Part shown: piece by piece, positions 1 through 8,089 of the stretch
Numbering within the stretch: the first letter of the stretch is position 1
Layout: every line of letters begins with the position of its first letter
From: Burkholderiales bacterium
GTDB lineage: Bacteria; Pseudomonadota; Gammaproteobacteria; Burkholderiales; Burkholderiaceae_C
Length of the DNA stretch: 64,000 bases
Assembly: GCA_016185015.1 (NCBI GenBank)
Contig: JACPOI010000016.1
Coordinates: 1-64,000, forward strand
Reading direction: 5' to 3'
The notes under the pieces: generated by a model
The model's input: the letters and a program-made list of their open reading frames with translations, nothing else
Database searches by the model: none
What the model was told of the DNA's origin: nothing
Position numbers and translations under genes: made by a program

Positions 1-1113
1 AAGACGCCGTACTTTCAGCGTCGAATGGCAATCCTGGACGCGTCTGGGGATGTGCTTCAATTCTCGCTCCCATCGCCAGGACAAGATGGCGTTCTCTGGG
101 ACATCCGTCTCAGTCTCGATACGAAATCGGAAGTCCTTGTACTGAAGAAGCTCGCTGTGTCGTTGATGGCGGCCGCGATGGTTGGGGCGCTTTTGATATC
201 GGTCGGTGGGTATGTTCTGGTCCGACGGGGCCTGCGGCCGTTGCGGAACTTGATCGAGCAAACACGTTCGCTCTCGATGGAGATCAGGGACCAGCGACTG
301 GATGGCACTGGCCAGCCAGCCGAAGTGGAACCGCTGGTATCGCATTTCAATGAGTCGCTGGACCGGCTACATCGTGCGTATGACCAGCTCGAGTCATTCA
401 ACGCGGACGTTGCCCATGAGCTGGCCACTCCCTTGACAACACTCATTGGAAGCACTGAAATCGTCCTGCGAAAGCAACGAAACACAAACGAGCTCCGCCA
501 GGTACTTGAGTGCAATCTGGAAGAATTCCAGCGGCTAACACGCATCGTCCAGGACATGCTGTTTCTGGCTCGCGCTGACCACGGGGCATCTGCACCTCGA
601 AAACCACAACAGAACCTGACTGCACTCATGCACAGAGTATCGGCATTTCACGAGGCTGAGATGGAGGATCGGCATCTATCGGTGGTCGTCAGGGGCGGCG
701 CATCGATTACGATGGATACTGCATTGGTAGAGCGGGCTTTGTCGAATCTGCTGTCGAATGCGATCCGCTATGCGACACCCAAGTCCGAAATTCAGATGGT
801 CGCAGAGATCACCAGCAGTGAAGCGACAGTTCAAGTTGAGAACTTCGGGGAGCAGATTCCCCCAGAGAGACAGAGTCAGATATTCGACCGGTTCTATCGC
901 TCTGATGCGTCCAGATCAGACGCCCATCTGCATCATGGGTTGGGCTTGTCGATCGTGGCCGCCATTGCGCGCATGCATGGGGGTCGAACCTTTGTTCAGT
1001 CTACAAGCCAGAAGACTGTCATTGGGCTCACCCTGAGAATCCCAGCACGTGAAGTGGTTCATTCCGAGAACTCAGTTCAAAGAACTCTTGCATACAACAT
1101 CAAGGAAGAGTGA
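1..1113 (+). CDS. Heavy-metal sensor histidine kinase, CzcS/CusS-like (5' end outside window)
   Basis: Membrane sensor kinase expected to phosphorylate an OmpR-type metal-response regulator, presumably encoded to the left of the window. The reading frame is open from base 1, so the first Met in view (base 25) need not be the start and the N-terminal membrane segment is probably missing. Visible in order: the end of a periplasmic region, one membrane segment at about bases 150-225, a HAMP linker, a HisKA domain with phospho-accepting His at 415-417 (motif DVAHELATPL), the N box NLLSNAIRYA near 742-774, and a G box (HGLGLSIVAAIARMHGG) near 935-985. It ends 3 bases before the metal ATPase ATG, so the two are co-transcribed, which supports a role in sensing divalent metals. 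The metal specificity cannot be read from the sequence. Confidence 0.88.
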   Translation, partial: KTPYFQRRMAILDASGDVLQFSLPSPGQDGVLWDIRLSLDTKSEVLVLKKLAVSLMAAAMVGALLISVGGYVLVRRGLRPLRNLIEQTRSLSMEIRDQRLDGTGQPAEVEPLVSHFNESLDRLHRAYDQLESFNADVAHELATPLTTLIGSTEIVLRKQRNTNELRQVLECNLEEFQRLTRIVQDMLFLARADHGASAPRKPQQNLTALMHRVSAFHEAEMEDRHLSVVVRGGASITMDTALVERALSNLLSNAIRYATPKSEIQMVAEITSSEATVQVENFGEQIPPERQSQIFDRFYRSDASRSDAHLHHGLGLSIVAAIARMHGGRTFVQSTSQKTVIGLTLRIPAREVVHSENSVQRTLAYNIKEE

Positions 1114-1116
1114 ATC

Positions 1117-3639
1117 ATGACCAATCCACAGAAGATCTCCATTGAGCTCCCGGTCTTATTGCCGAATGTTCCTGACCATCAGGACAGCTGCGTCCAGCGA
1201 CTGATTGCCCTCCTGCAGGCCAAGCCAGGAATTGACAAAGTACACGTCAAGCTGGAGTCTGGCGAGGCGCTGCTCTGCATTCACTATGACCCCGGACAGC
1301 AGTCACTTCAGCGAGTGAGAGAGCTTGCAGAAAGCGTCGGGGCAACTGTCACCCAGAGGTTTGGCCATAGCCTGATGGAAGCCGAACCCATGCATGCCCG
1401 CGTCGCTCGACGACTGAGCGACGAATTGCGGGAAATTCCCGGCGTGATCGAGGCAGAAGTCGCGCCGTCCGGTACGGCTCGAATCGAATTTGACCGTGAT
1501 GTTGTGAGCGAAGATGCCCTATCCAGTCGGCTAGGTCGACTTGGGTTCAGCCCAATCAGCCCATCTGTGAGCTCAAGCGCCGGTCACGCGTCGCCCGCGA
1601 AGAGAGATCACGACCATGACCACGATCATGAACACGGCAAGTCTGAAGAGAAGGACCACAACCACTCCCATGGTGGCTTGTTTGGTGCGAACTCAGAGCT
1701 GATTTTCTCGCTGCTCTGTGGAGCATTGGTTCTGTTGGGCTGGCTCTTGCAGCGTCAGCAGGTGATCAACGAAACAACTGCGACGGGGATATTCATAGTC
1801 GCCTACCTCTTCGGTGGGTACTACACCCTGCAGGAAGCCCTGGAGAACCTGAAGATCCGCAGGTTTGAGATCGACACACTGATGTTGGTCGCTGCGGCAG
1901 GTGCTGCTGCTCTGGGCGAGTGGGCGGAAGGCGCCCTCCTGCTGTTTCTCTTCAGCCTGGGGCACTCCCTGGAGCACTATGCGATGGGACGCGCCAAGCG
2001 GGCCATCGAAGCCTTGGCAAAGCTGGCGCCTGAAACGGCCCTGGTGATCAAGGGTGATCAGATTGTTGAGGTCTCCGTGACCGAGCTCAATCCTGGCGAC
2101 CTGCTCCAGGTCAAACCCAATGAGCGGCTGCCGGCTGACGGTATCGTCGTCTCTGGTTTTAGCAGCATCAACCAGGCCCCTGTCACAGGCGAGAGTGTTC
2201 CGGTCGATAAACAACCAGTCCAGAATCCGCAGACGGCCTTGGCGATGTATGACAAGCTGGAGGCCCAGCATAGAGTCTTCGCCGGCACGATCAATGGCTC
2301 AGGCGCCCTGACCGTGATGGTGGCACGTCGAGCCAGCGAATCCACGATGGCGCGTGTCGTCCGGATGGTGACTGAGGCACAGACTCAGCGCTCGCCCACA
2401 CAGAACTTCACCGAGAAGTTCGAGAGAGTCTTCGTTCCGGCCGTCCTGGTCCTGGTCGTGATTCTGCTGGGTGCTGGCCTGGTCATTGATGAGCCATTCA
2501 GCGCAAGCTTCTACCGGGCCATGGCAGTCCTGGTCGCGGCTAGCCCATGCGCCTTGGCGATATCGGTTCCCAGTGCGGTCCTGAGTGGTGTCGCTCGAGC
2601 TGCGCGCAGTGGTGTGCTGATCAAGGGGGGAGCGCCCCTTGAGAACCTTGGGACGCTCACGGCCATTGCTTTTGACAAGACTGGCACCCTCACTGAGGGG
2701 AAGCCTCGCCTGGTTGACGCATTCCCAACCAAGTCAGCCACGGAAGCAGAGCTCTTGGCTGTCGCACTGGCTGTTGAGAAGCATAGCGACCATCCTATCG
2801 CCTCCGCCATCGTCGAGGGGGCATCCTCCCGGCTTGGCGCCAAGCATCAACCGCTAGAGGTGTTGGAGGTCACAAGCATCACCGGGCGAGGCATCCAGGC
2901 ACAGATCGGGGGCGAAGCGGTTCATATCGGCAAGGCCACCTTGTTTGACGTAGTGGACGGAGCGCCGTTGTCGGATGAGGTGCGCGAGATCAATAACATG
3001 CTCATCGGAACTGGCCGCACGACCATGATTGTTCGCAAGGGAGCGCGCTACCTGGGCGTTCTGGGAGTAATGGACACGCCGCGGCCGGCAGCCCCTTCAG
3101 TGATGCGCGAGCTCCAGTCATTGGGGATTAAGCGGCTCATCATGATCTCCGGGGATAACCAGCAAGTTGCCGATGCTGTTGCAAAGTCGGTTGGACTGAC
3201 CGAGGCTCAGGGTGATCTGATGCCGGATGACAAGGTCAAAGCCATACAGACGCTTCGAGGAGCTGCAGGCAAGGTTGCAATGGTGGGCGACGGCGTCAAT
3301 GACGCGCCGGCGATGGCGAACGCCACGGTCGGCATCGCAATGGGCGCAGCAGGCTCTGACGTGGCTTTGGAGGCTGCGGATGTGGCCTTGATGGCGGACG
3401 ACCTCAGACAGCTTCCGCTAGCTGTAGGCCTATCCCGTTCAACCAGTCGTGTCATCCGGCAGAACCTATGGGTCAGCCTGGGCGTCGTTGCCGCCTTGAT
3501 TCCTGCCACGATCCTTGGACTCAATATCGGGACGGCTGTGCTGTTCCATGAGGGCTCGACGTTGATCGTGGTTGCCAATGCGCTTCGACTGCTTGCGTTC
3601 AAAGGGCGGACCCAGGAGAGCGAAGCATCTGTTGCTTGA
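1117..3639 (+). CDS. P1B-4-type heavy-metal translocating ATPase (CzcP/CadA-like)
   Basis: Inner-membrane efflux ATPase of 840 aa. The N terminus holds two degenerate HMA-like folds lacking CxxC, then a His/Asp-rich stretch (HDHDHDHEHG and more, about residues 165-187) likely to bind metal. The catalytic core is complete: phosphorylated Asp520 in DKTGTLTEG, nucleotide-binding HP dipeptide (His559-Pro560), and hinge MVGDGVNDAP. The metal-site motif in the membrane is Ser476-Pro477-Cys478 (SPC), not CPC, and the last helix region carries HEGS (811-814). SPC plus HEG is the known signature of the P1B-4 class (Co/Zn/Ni/Fe exporters such as CzcP, CoaT, CtpD), so a plain CadA/ZntA label would be misleading. 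It sits 3 bp after the sensor kinase gene. The transported metal is inferred only. Confidence 0.92.
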   Translation: MTNPQKISIELPVLLPNVPDHQDSCVQRLIALLQAKPGIDKVHVKLESGEALLCIHYDPGQQSLQRVRELAESVGATVTQRFGHSLMEAEPMHARVARRLSDELREIPGVIEAEVAPSGTARIEFDRDVVSEDALSSRLGRLGFSPISPSVSSSAGHASPAKRDHDHDHDHEHGKSEEKDHNHSHGGLFGANSELIFSLLCGALVLLGWLLQRQQVINETTATGIFIVAYLFGGYYTLQEALENLKIRRFEIDTLMLVAAAGAAALGEWAEGALLLFLFSLGHSLEHYAMGRAKRAIEALAKLAPETALVIKGDQIVEVSVTELNPGDLLQVKPNERLPADGIVVSGFSSINQAPVTGESVPVDKQPVQNPQTALAMYDKLEAQHRVFAGTINGSGALTVMVARRASESTMARVVRMVTEAQTQRSPTQNFTEKFERVFVPAVLVLVVILLGAGLVIDEPFSASFYRAMAVLVAASPCALAISVPSAVLSGVARAARSGVLIKGGAPLENLGTLTAIAFDKTGTLTEGKPRLVDAFPTKSATEAELLAVALAVEKHSDHPIASAIVEGASSRLGAKHQPLEVLEVTSITGRGIQAQIGGEAVHIGKATLFDVVDGAPLSDEVREINNMLIGTGRTTMIVRKGARYLGVLGVMDTPRPAAPSVMRELQSLGIKRLIMISGDNQQVADAVAKSVGLTEAQGDLMPDDKVKAIQTLRGAAGKVAMVGDGVNDAPAMANATVGIAMGAAGSDVALEAADVALMADDLRQLPLAVGLSRSTSRVIRQNLWVSLGVVAALIPATILGLNIGTAVLFHEGSTLIVVANALRLLAFKGRTQESEASVA

Positions 3640-3685
3640 AGCCCATTAAGAAGACCTGATCGCCTCTGGCGTCGCAGTAACACTT

Positions 3686-3702
3686 TGTCATCCAGATGTA
3701 AT
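3686..3702. promoter_or_regulatory. Possible metal-response-regulator site upstream of flgB-like gene
   Basis: TGTCATCCAGATGTAAT shares the pattern TGnCA...ATGTAAT with a site at 4339-4353 upstream of the czcE-like gene. Because a sensor kinase of the CzcS type is encoded here, both may be half-sites for its partner regulator. The two sites differ by 2 bp in spacing, so this is weak. Confidence 0.25.
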
Positions 3703-3836
3703 CCAAGCTCATCGCGTCAAAACCTATTCTCTCGGCAATCACCCAGCGCGGGTTGCGCTGAGGCCGGATTTGAAAGGTATGTCGATGGGATTTTTTTGCG
3801 ATTCATGCGGCAAGCCGGTCGTCTGATCAATGGCAC

Positions 3837-4292
3837 ATGTCAAGCTCTGCCAAGTTTCTGCCGATCAATGGCGCTGCAGGAGTCGCTGCCACCGATGAGG
3901 AGTGGCGAGGCAAGGCCTTGATCCTGCGTGCGCACAGGCAAGCTCTGCTTGCGAGCAATATTGCCAATGCGGACACACCAGGCTACCAGGCTAGGGATTT
4001 CGATTTCAGCGACGCCATGCGAGACGCCATGAAGCGGCTGCCAGGTCCGGCGCTCCAGGCAACATCGACCAGGCATGTTGGCACTACAGCCCCAGCAATC
4101 ACGTCTCAAAGCACGCTGGATTTTGCTCGCTATGTCGTACCTTCGCAGCCTAGCTTAGACAACAACTCTGTGGACATGGACAGGGAGCGAGGGGTCTTCA
4201 TGAAGAACGCCATCCTGTACCAGATGTCCCTCAGCACGTACGAGGATGAATTCAAGGAGTTCAAGCTCGCAGCCTCAGATCCACGGCGCTGA
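3837..4292 (+). CDS. FlgB-like flagellar rod protein in a metal-resistance cluster
   Basis: The 151-aa product has the FlgB rod signature SNIANADTPGYQARDFDF near residues 41-58 and the second conserved block VPSQPSLDNNSVDMDRER near 100-117, so homology to the proximal rod protein FlgB is clear. FlgB normally heads a flgBCDE operon. Here the neighbours are a metal ATPase (198 bp upstream) and a czcE-like gene, with no flagellar gene adjoining. The first 20 or so residues and the C-terminal tail (after NAILYQMSLST) do not look like typical FlgB. The tail lacks the usual final helix that ends near an Ala-Ile pair. No strong ribosome-binding site precedes the ATG, so the start is uncertain. It could be a transferred and repurposed gene or a fragment. 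No function in metal resistance can be shown. Confidence 0.75.
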   Translation: MSSSAKFLPINGAAGVAATDEEWRGKALILRAHRQALLASNIANADTPGYQARDFDFSDAMRDAMKRLPGPALQATSTRHVGTTAPAITSQSTLDFARYVVPSQPSLDNNSVDMDRERGVFMKNAILYQMSLSTYEDEFKEFKLAASDPRR

Positions 4293-4338
4293 CGCACTGA
4301 GCACACTCTTAGAACCCATTGCTAACTCCATATCCACA

Positions 4339-4353
4339 TGACAAATATGTAAT
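4339..4353. promoter_or_regulatory. Possible response-regulator site upstream of czcE-like gene
   Basis: TGACAAATATGTAAT lies 99 bp before the czcE-like ATG in an A/T-rich stretch. It resembles the TGACA...TGTAAT half-site layout seen at OmpR-type metal-responsive promoters and a second site at 3686-3702. It is an inference from pattern only. Confidence 0.3.
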
Positions 4354-4451
4354 GCAAATGACCGGCTCCTGCTAGGGCGAGATTCATACAGTCCATATGC
4401 GCGCTCAATTTGAAGTGCGCAGTTTAAAAAACCATTTTGAAAGGACTTCCT

Positions 4452-4811
4452 ATGAAAACCGCACGTACCCTCAGCCTGGCCGCCCTGACGCTCGCCACGA
4501 TGATCCCGCTGCAAAGCATGGCTTCGCATGAGGTCTTCCGCAACGGTCAATCCCTGTACGGGCAGTCGGCTACCAGCGCCGCACCCGCACGGACCATCGA
4601 TCTGACGAAGGCTCAAAGCGTCAATGTCCAGTACGGCGAGACCGTGCTCTTCAAGGGCGCCGATGGCAAGCAGTTCTCCTGGACCTTCAACGGCCTGGAC
4701 CAACGGCTTGTCCAAGTTGCGGAAATCGCCCCGCGTGACTTCAGCGCGGGCCAAGCCAACGCCATTGAAGGCGTGGTAAAGACAACAGGGCACTCTTCAG
4801 CTCAACCCTAG
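4452..4811 (+). CDS. czcE: CzcE-like periplasmic metal-resistance protein
   Basis: Small exported protein of 119 aa. ATG at 4452 is chosen because AAAGGA lies 8 bases upstream and it gives a clean signal peptide (MKTARTLSLAALTLATM..., cleavage near SMA-SHE). A TTG at 4437 in the same frame lacks these features. The mature part has the CzcE-family pattern: a short N-terminal linker, then 'TIDLTKAQSVNVQYGETVLF' and 'FSWTFNGLD', a small beta-rich fold. CzcE of Cupriavidus metallidurans is a periplasmic copper-binding protein located after czcRS. Here the czcS-like kinase is in the same cluster, which fits. Metal ligands cannot be assigned confidently, so the symbol is family-level. Confidence 0.75.
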   Translation: MKTARTLSLAALTLATMIPLQSMASHEVFRNGQSLYGQSATSAAPARTIDLTKAQSVNVQYGETVLFKGADGKQFSWTFNGLDQRLVQVAEIAPRDFSAGQANAIEGVVKTTGHSSAQP

Positions 4812-4914
4812 ACCTTACAGAATGACAGCCTTTTCTGAAACCTTCACGAATCTCCATAAGACTAGACGCGGTTTGGACCGCTTGCTGCACGTCACCAGCT
4901 TCTCAGCCGCAGGT

Positions 4915-4998
4915 TTACGTCATGGCTGGAAAGAACCGGCCTTCCGACTTGAAGCTGGCTTGGCTGTGGTGACCGCGCCCGTTTTGTGGTTCAGACAT
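4915..4998 (-). pseudogene. merT: merT stub (mercuric transport protein remnant)
   Basis: Reading leftwards from the mer promoter, ATG at 4998 starts MSEPQNGRG, which matches the first nine residues of Tn21/Tn501 MerT. After about base 4972 the sequence diverges completely and stops at 4915, so none of the membrane helices or Cys pairs remains. This is the breakpoint where the mercury operon was deleted or recombined. Confidence 0.75.
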
Positions 4999-5033
4999 GC
5001 ACTTGCCCTTTCGAATTTGAATTGGGTAGCGTA

Positions 5034-5064
5034 ACCTTAGTTCTGTACCAATGTACGGAGTCAA
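5034..5064 (-). promoter_or_regulatory. mer operator/promoter (MerR-controlled, 19-bp spacer)
   Basis: On the minus strand the -35 box TTGACT (5059-5064) and -10 box TAAGGT (5034-5039) are separated by exactly 19 bp, the over-long spacer that MerR untwists. The operator half CCGTAC is intact; the other half reads GTACAG instead of GTACGG. It points at the merT stub, so it now drives nothing recognisable. Confidence 0.85.
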
Positions 5065-5069
5065 GCGAT

Positions 5070-5548
5070 ATAGAAAGCAATTTGGAGAACCTGACCATTG
5101 GCGTTTTCGCCAAAGCGCCGGGGTCAATGTGGAGACCATCCGGTTCTATCAACGCAAGGGCTTGCTGCCCGAGCCGGATAAGCCATATGGCGGCATCCGC
5201 CGCTATGGCGAAGCGGATGTCGCGCGGGTGCGCTTTGTGAAATCGGCCCAGCAGCTGGGTTTCAGCCTAGATGAAATCGCCGAACTACTTCGGCTAAAGG
5301 ACGGTACTCATTGCGAGGAAGCCAGCGGTCTGGCCGAGCACAAGTTCATGAACGTACGAGCAAAAATGGCTGACTTGGCGCGCATGGAAGTAGTGTTGTC
5401 TGAGCTGGTGTGCGCCTGCCACACGCGAAAGGGGAGCGTTTCCTGCCCGTTGATTGCGTCACTGCAAAACGGGACTAACCTCGCGGTGTCAACGCGGGGT
5501 GGTCAAGGGATTGCTAAGCTTTCGCGTGTTTTATTTTCCGAATTCTGA
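5070..5548 (+). pseudogene. merR: merR, mercury-responsive regulator, decayed
   Basis: The product is nearly identical to Tn21/Tn501 MerR but broken twice. The codon that should be ATG (before [10 protein letters not shown]) is ATA at 5070-5072. One base is missing around 5116-5119 in the [18 protein letters not shown] region, so the N terminus and the rest lie in different frames. The remainder (from about 5118) is open and keeps the three Hg-binding Cys (THCEEAS, LVCACH, SVSCPL). The C terminus after SLQ is also altered: the frame runs past the normal stop into the transposon end and stops at 5548. An ATG at 5051 opens the downstream frame but would give an unrelated N terminus without the first helix. 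A working MerR is unlikely. Confidence 0.85.
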
Positions 5549-5556
5549 GACGACGC
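5519..5556. mobile_element. Tn21-subgroup (Tn3 family) terminal inverted repeat
   Basis: The minus strand reads GTCGTCTCAGAATTCGGAAA followed by ATAAAACACGCG, close to the 38-bp end of Tn21-group mercury transposons (GTCGTCTCAGAAAACGG...AAATAAAGCACGC). The outermost GGG is not conserved. It lies right after merR, as in real mer transposons, so it marks one end of the former element. No partner repeat is visible in the window. Confidence 0.8.
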
Positions 5557-5746
5557 TATCCTGCGCCTGGACGGCCACCGCAATGGAGTGTGGCCAGGGT
5601 GATCGGACCTTCCAGCAAGGCTTGCTGCGAATCGCTTTGACTCGCCAGCGTCAGCTCCGGGTATGACCTTGAGATCAGTTTACACGGGCCTGCCCTGAGT
5701 GATCAACCCGTCTTGGAGCGTGTAGATGATTGTGATCAAAATTAGG
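5557..5746. other. Intergenic, junction DNA outside transposon end
   Basis: 190 bases between the transposon end and the HNH gene. No gene, tRNA or convincing terminator was seen here. Confidence 0.4.
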
Positions 5747-6307
5747 TCACATCGCTAAGCGAGAGTGCTTTGGAAGCATCGTCTTGAGCAGTTCCATCTG
5801 GTCGCAAAGGATGCGCCGATTCTGAAGCAGAAGACCCTCTTGGTGATTCGGTGCATACGGCAGGTACAACAGTTCCCAGCCCAGCTCGTCTAGTGAATTG
5901 GCCCCCTTACGAAGGTTGCAAGCAGCGCAACACGCACAGACGTTAAGCCAGGTATCAGTTCCGCCGCGCGAAAGCGGGACGATGTGATCCCGGGTCAGAC
6001 CACGCGTATGAACGTCGCCACAATACGCGCACGTGAACCGATCCCGCCGGAACAGCGCATGGTTGGATAACGGGATGGTCGCGTGGTGCGCGGCAACGCG
6101 GTTACGCCCGTGCATCACCAGGATGCTCTTCAGCGTAACCTGCGAGTTCACCCCAGTGTCTCGGTTCTTGCCGCCAGTGAAGGTGAACTCGAAGTCGCCA
6201 AACCCATAGGACACCTTACCCAACACCTCATGGGTCACGGCGTCTTGCCAGGAAAGCCAGCGCGATGGGTAGCCAGTGCTGTCAATGGCCAAGAACAGTT
6301 CATTCAT
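5747..6307 (-). CDS. HNH endonuclease family protein
   Basis: The 186-aa protein has a complete McrA-type HNH domain in its second half: zinc Cys pair CAYCG, catalytic His block LTRDHIVPLSRGG, Asn in WLNV, second Cys pair (CCAACN) and terminal LRKGA. The N-terminal 90 residues are a conserved beta-rich extension shared with the upstream paralogue. Such stand-alone HNH proteins are common in beta-proteobacteria and their biological role is unknown. The ATG overlaps the stop of the upstream HNH copy (ATGA), so the two are read as one unit. It is the only intact copy of the pair. Confidence 0.85.
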   Translation of the reverse strand: MNELFLAIDSTGYPSRWLSWQDAVTHEVLGKVSYGFGDFEFTFTGGKNRDTGVNSQVTLKSILVMHGRNRVAAHHATIPLSNHALFRRDRFTCAYCGDVHTRGLTRDHIVPLSRGGTDTWLNVCACCAACNLRKGANSLDELGWELLYLPYAPNHQEGLLLQNRRILCDQMELLKTMLPKHSRLAM

Positions 6308-6846
6308 GATTGACCCCGCACCCGACCAACTGCCGTCCGGCCATAAATCCGAACTCGTAAACCGTACTCGTAATCCTTACCAGTCCAAAAATGACGCAGA
6401 ACTCGCCGCCTCATTGGGATGCATCCACCCACTCGGGATGGTAGTGAATGATTTGGGGGGGATAAGCGGCAGGCGGTCACCACATTCATCCAGTGGTCCT
6501 GGCCGTCCTGGGCAAAGGGGATGATGTGCTCGCGGGTGAGCTCGGTCTCGTGGTGGTCGACACCACAGTAGGCGCAGACGTTGCGGTCGCGCGTGAACAG
6601 CTTGCTGTTGGTGAGGCTGGGGCGCAGGTCGAAGGGGTTGATGCTGGGCACGCCCTTGGTGCCAATGATGCTGTTGACGGTGATGACGGACTGCTCGCCG
6701 GTGATGGCGTTGTGGCCGCCATGGAACACCGCGATCTCGCCGCCCGCTTCCCAGCGCACTTCGTCGGCGGCGTAGTGCAACACCGCTTCCTCAAGCGAAA
6801 TCCAGGATTGGGGCAGCCCCTGGGCCGACAGCTTCAAGACCTTCAA
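6304..6846 (-). pseudogene. HNH endonuclease paralogue, C-terminally disrupted
   Basis: The first 127 or so residues are a good HNH family match (FHGGHN, CAYCG, LTREHIIPFAQDG, WMNVVTACRL) and parallel the downstream paralogue. After ACRL (about base 6463) the expected second zinc/catalytic segment (CNxRKG and the following LxYxPYxPN region) is absent. It is replaced by about 50 unrelated residues starting SPPNHS, with a run of seven G on the plus strand at the join. The frame stays open to 6304 and overlaps the next ATG. Without the second Cys pair and terminal Asn, nuclease activity is doubtful. The tail has higher A/T content than the body, suggesting an insertion or recombination. Confidence 0.75.
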
Positions 6847-7025
6847 AACACGCCTCCTGACCGGTTACGAGAACCATCCAAACGGAACGTTTGCGTCTGC
6901 GACAGCCCTCGGGAAGGACTGCCTCGCCATTCGGACACAATATACCCTGATTTGATGACCCTTTGACGGCTTTGCTTTTGCTTACAGCCTGGCCCGCTAT
7001 CAAAAAGATACCAGCGACCCCACCC

Positions 7026-8000
7026 ATGAAGGTTTTCCGCGGCTTCCACCACCCCGGCATCGCCCCGGCCTGTGCGCTGACCATCGGCAATTTCGACGGC
7101 GTGCACCGCGGCCACCAGGCCATGCTGGCGCTGCTGCGCGGCGAGGCGGCGCAGCGCGGCGTGCCCAGCTGCGCCATGACCTTCGAGCCGCACCCGCGCG
7201 ACTACTTTGCCGGCGCCACGGGCAACGCCGCCCTGGCCCCGGCACGCATCGCCACCCTGCGCGACAAGCTGGCCGACCTGCAACGTTGCGGCATCGACCA
7301 GGTGATCGTGCTGCCCTTCGACGCCCGCCTGGCCTCGCTCTCCCCGCAGGCCTTCATCGACGATGTGCTGGTGCGCGGCCTGGGCACACGCTACGCGCTG
7401 GTGGGTGACGATTTCCGTTTCGGCGCCAAACGCGCCGGCGACTACGCCCTGCTGGACGCCGCCGGCACCCAGAAAGGCTTCGACGTGGCCCGCATGAACA
7501 GCTACGAGGTCCATGGCCTGCGCGTCTCCAGCTCGGCCGTGCGCTCGGCCTTGGCCGAGGGCCGCATGGACGATGCGGCCCGCCTGCTGGGTCACCCGTA
7601 CCATATCTCCGGCCACGTGCTGCACGGGCGCAAGCTCGGGCGCGAACTCGGCTTCAAGACCCTGAACCTGCGCTTCACCCACTGGAAACCGGCCGCCAGC
7701 GGCATCTTTGCCGTGCTGGTGCATGGCCTGGATGCCCAGCCCCTGCGCGGGGTGGCCAATCTGGGCGTGCGGCCCTCGCTGGACCCGACCGATGTCAATG
7801 GCGGGCGGGTGCTGCTGGAGACCCACTGCCTGGATTGGCCGGCCGCCCTGGGCGCCGAGGGGGCCTACGGTAAAATCATCCGCGTGGAACTGCTGCACAA
7901 ACTGCACGACGAACTGAAATACGACAGCCTGGATGCCCTTACACAAGGCATCACCCAGGACTGCGATAACGCACGTGCCTGGTTCGCCCGGCGAATTTGA
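7026..8000 (+). CDS. ribF: Bifunctional riboflavin kinase / FAD synthetase
   Basis: Cytoplasmic enzyme that phosphorylates riboflavin to FMN and adenylylates FMN to FAD. The 324-aa length is normal. The N-terminal nucleotidyltransferase domain shows TIGNFDGVHRGHQAML (about residues 20-35) and SSSAVRSAL (about 160-168). The C-terminal kinase domain begins with the GRELGFKTLNL block (about 203-213) and has GVANLGVRPS. ATG at 7026 is chosen over an in-frame TTG at 6963 because it starts the conserved MKVFRG sequence. It leads into ileS and lspA, the usual beta-proteobacterial order. The 179-bp gap to the divergent HNH gene must contain its promoter. Confidence 0.95.
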   Translation: MKVFRGFHHPGIAPACALTIGNFDGVHRGHQAMLALLRGEAAQRGVPSCAMTFEPHPRDYFAGATGNAALAPARIATLRDKLADLQRCGIDQVIVLPFDARLASLSPQAFIDDVLVRGLGTRYALVGDDFRFGAKRAGDYALLDAAGTQKGFDVARMNSYEVHGLRVSSSAVRSALAEGRMDDAARLLGHPYHISGHVLHGRKLGRELGFKTLNLRFTHWKPAASGIFAVLVHGLDAQPLRGVANLGVRPSLDPTDVNGGRVLLETHCLDWPAALGAEGAYGKIIRVELLHKLHDELKYDSLDALTQGITQDCDNARAWFARRI

Positions 8001-8089
8001 CGGGGCATCACTGGCGCACCTTGCCCCGCGCCTGAATCTGCCCCCGCCGGCCTGCTGCGCGGGCCGCCACGTCTCTCGAAAAGTTTGCC

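Noticed and set aside
3685..3921. Short open frame between the ATPase and flgB-like gene
   Set aside because: No start signal or recognisable motif; it overlaps the better-supported flgB-like frame.
4822..5034. 70-codon plus-strand frame between czcE and merR
   Set aside because: It overlaps the merT stub and mer promoter on the other strand and has no similarity I recognise.
6493..6966. 157-codon plus-strand frame across the HNH paralogue
   Set aside because: Antisense shadow of the HNH gene; Val/Asp/Gly repeats only.
6995..7016. Short GCTATCAAAAAGATA-like motif before ribF, similar to one near 24197-24216
   Set aside because: Resembles small A-rich palindromes scattered in this family, but two loose matches are not enough to call a repeat family.
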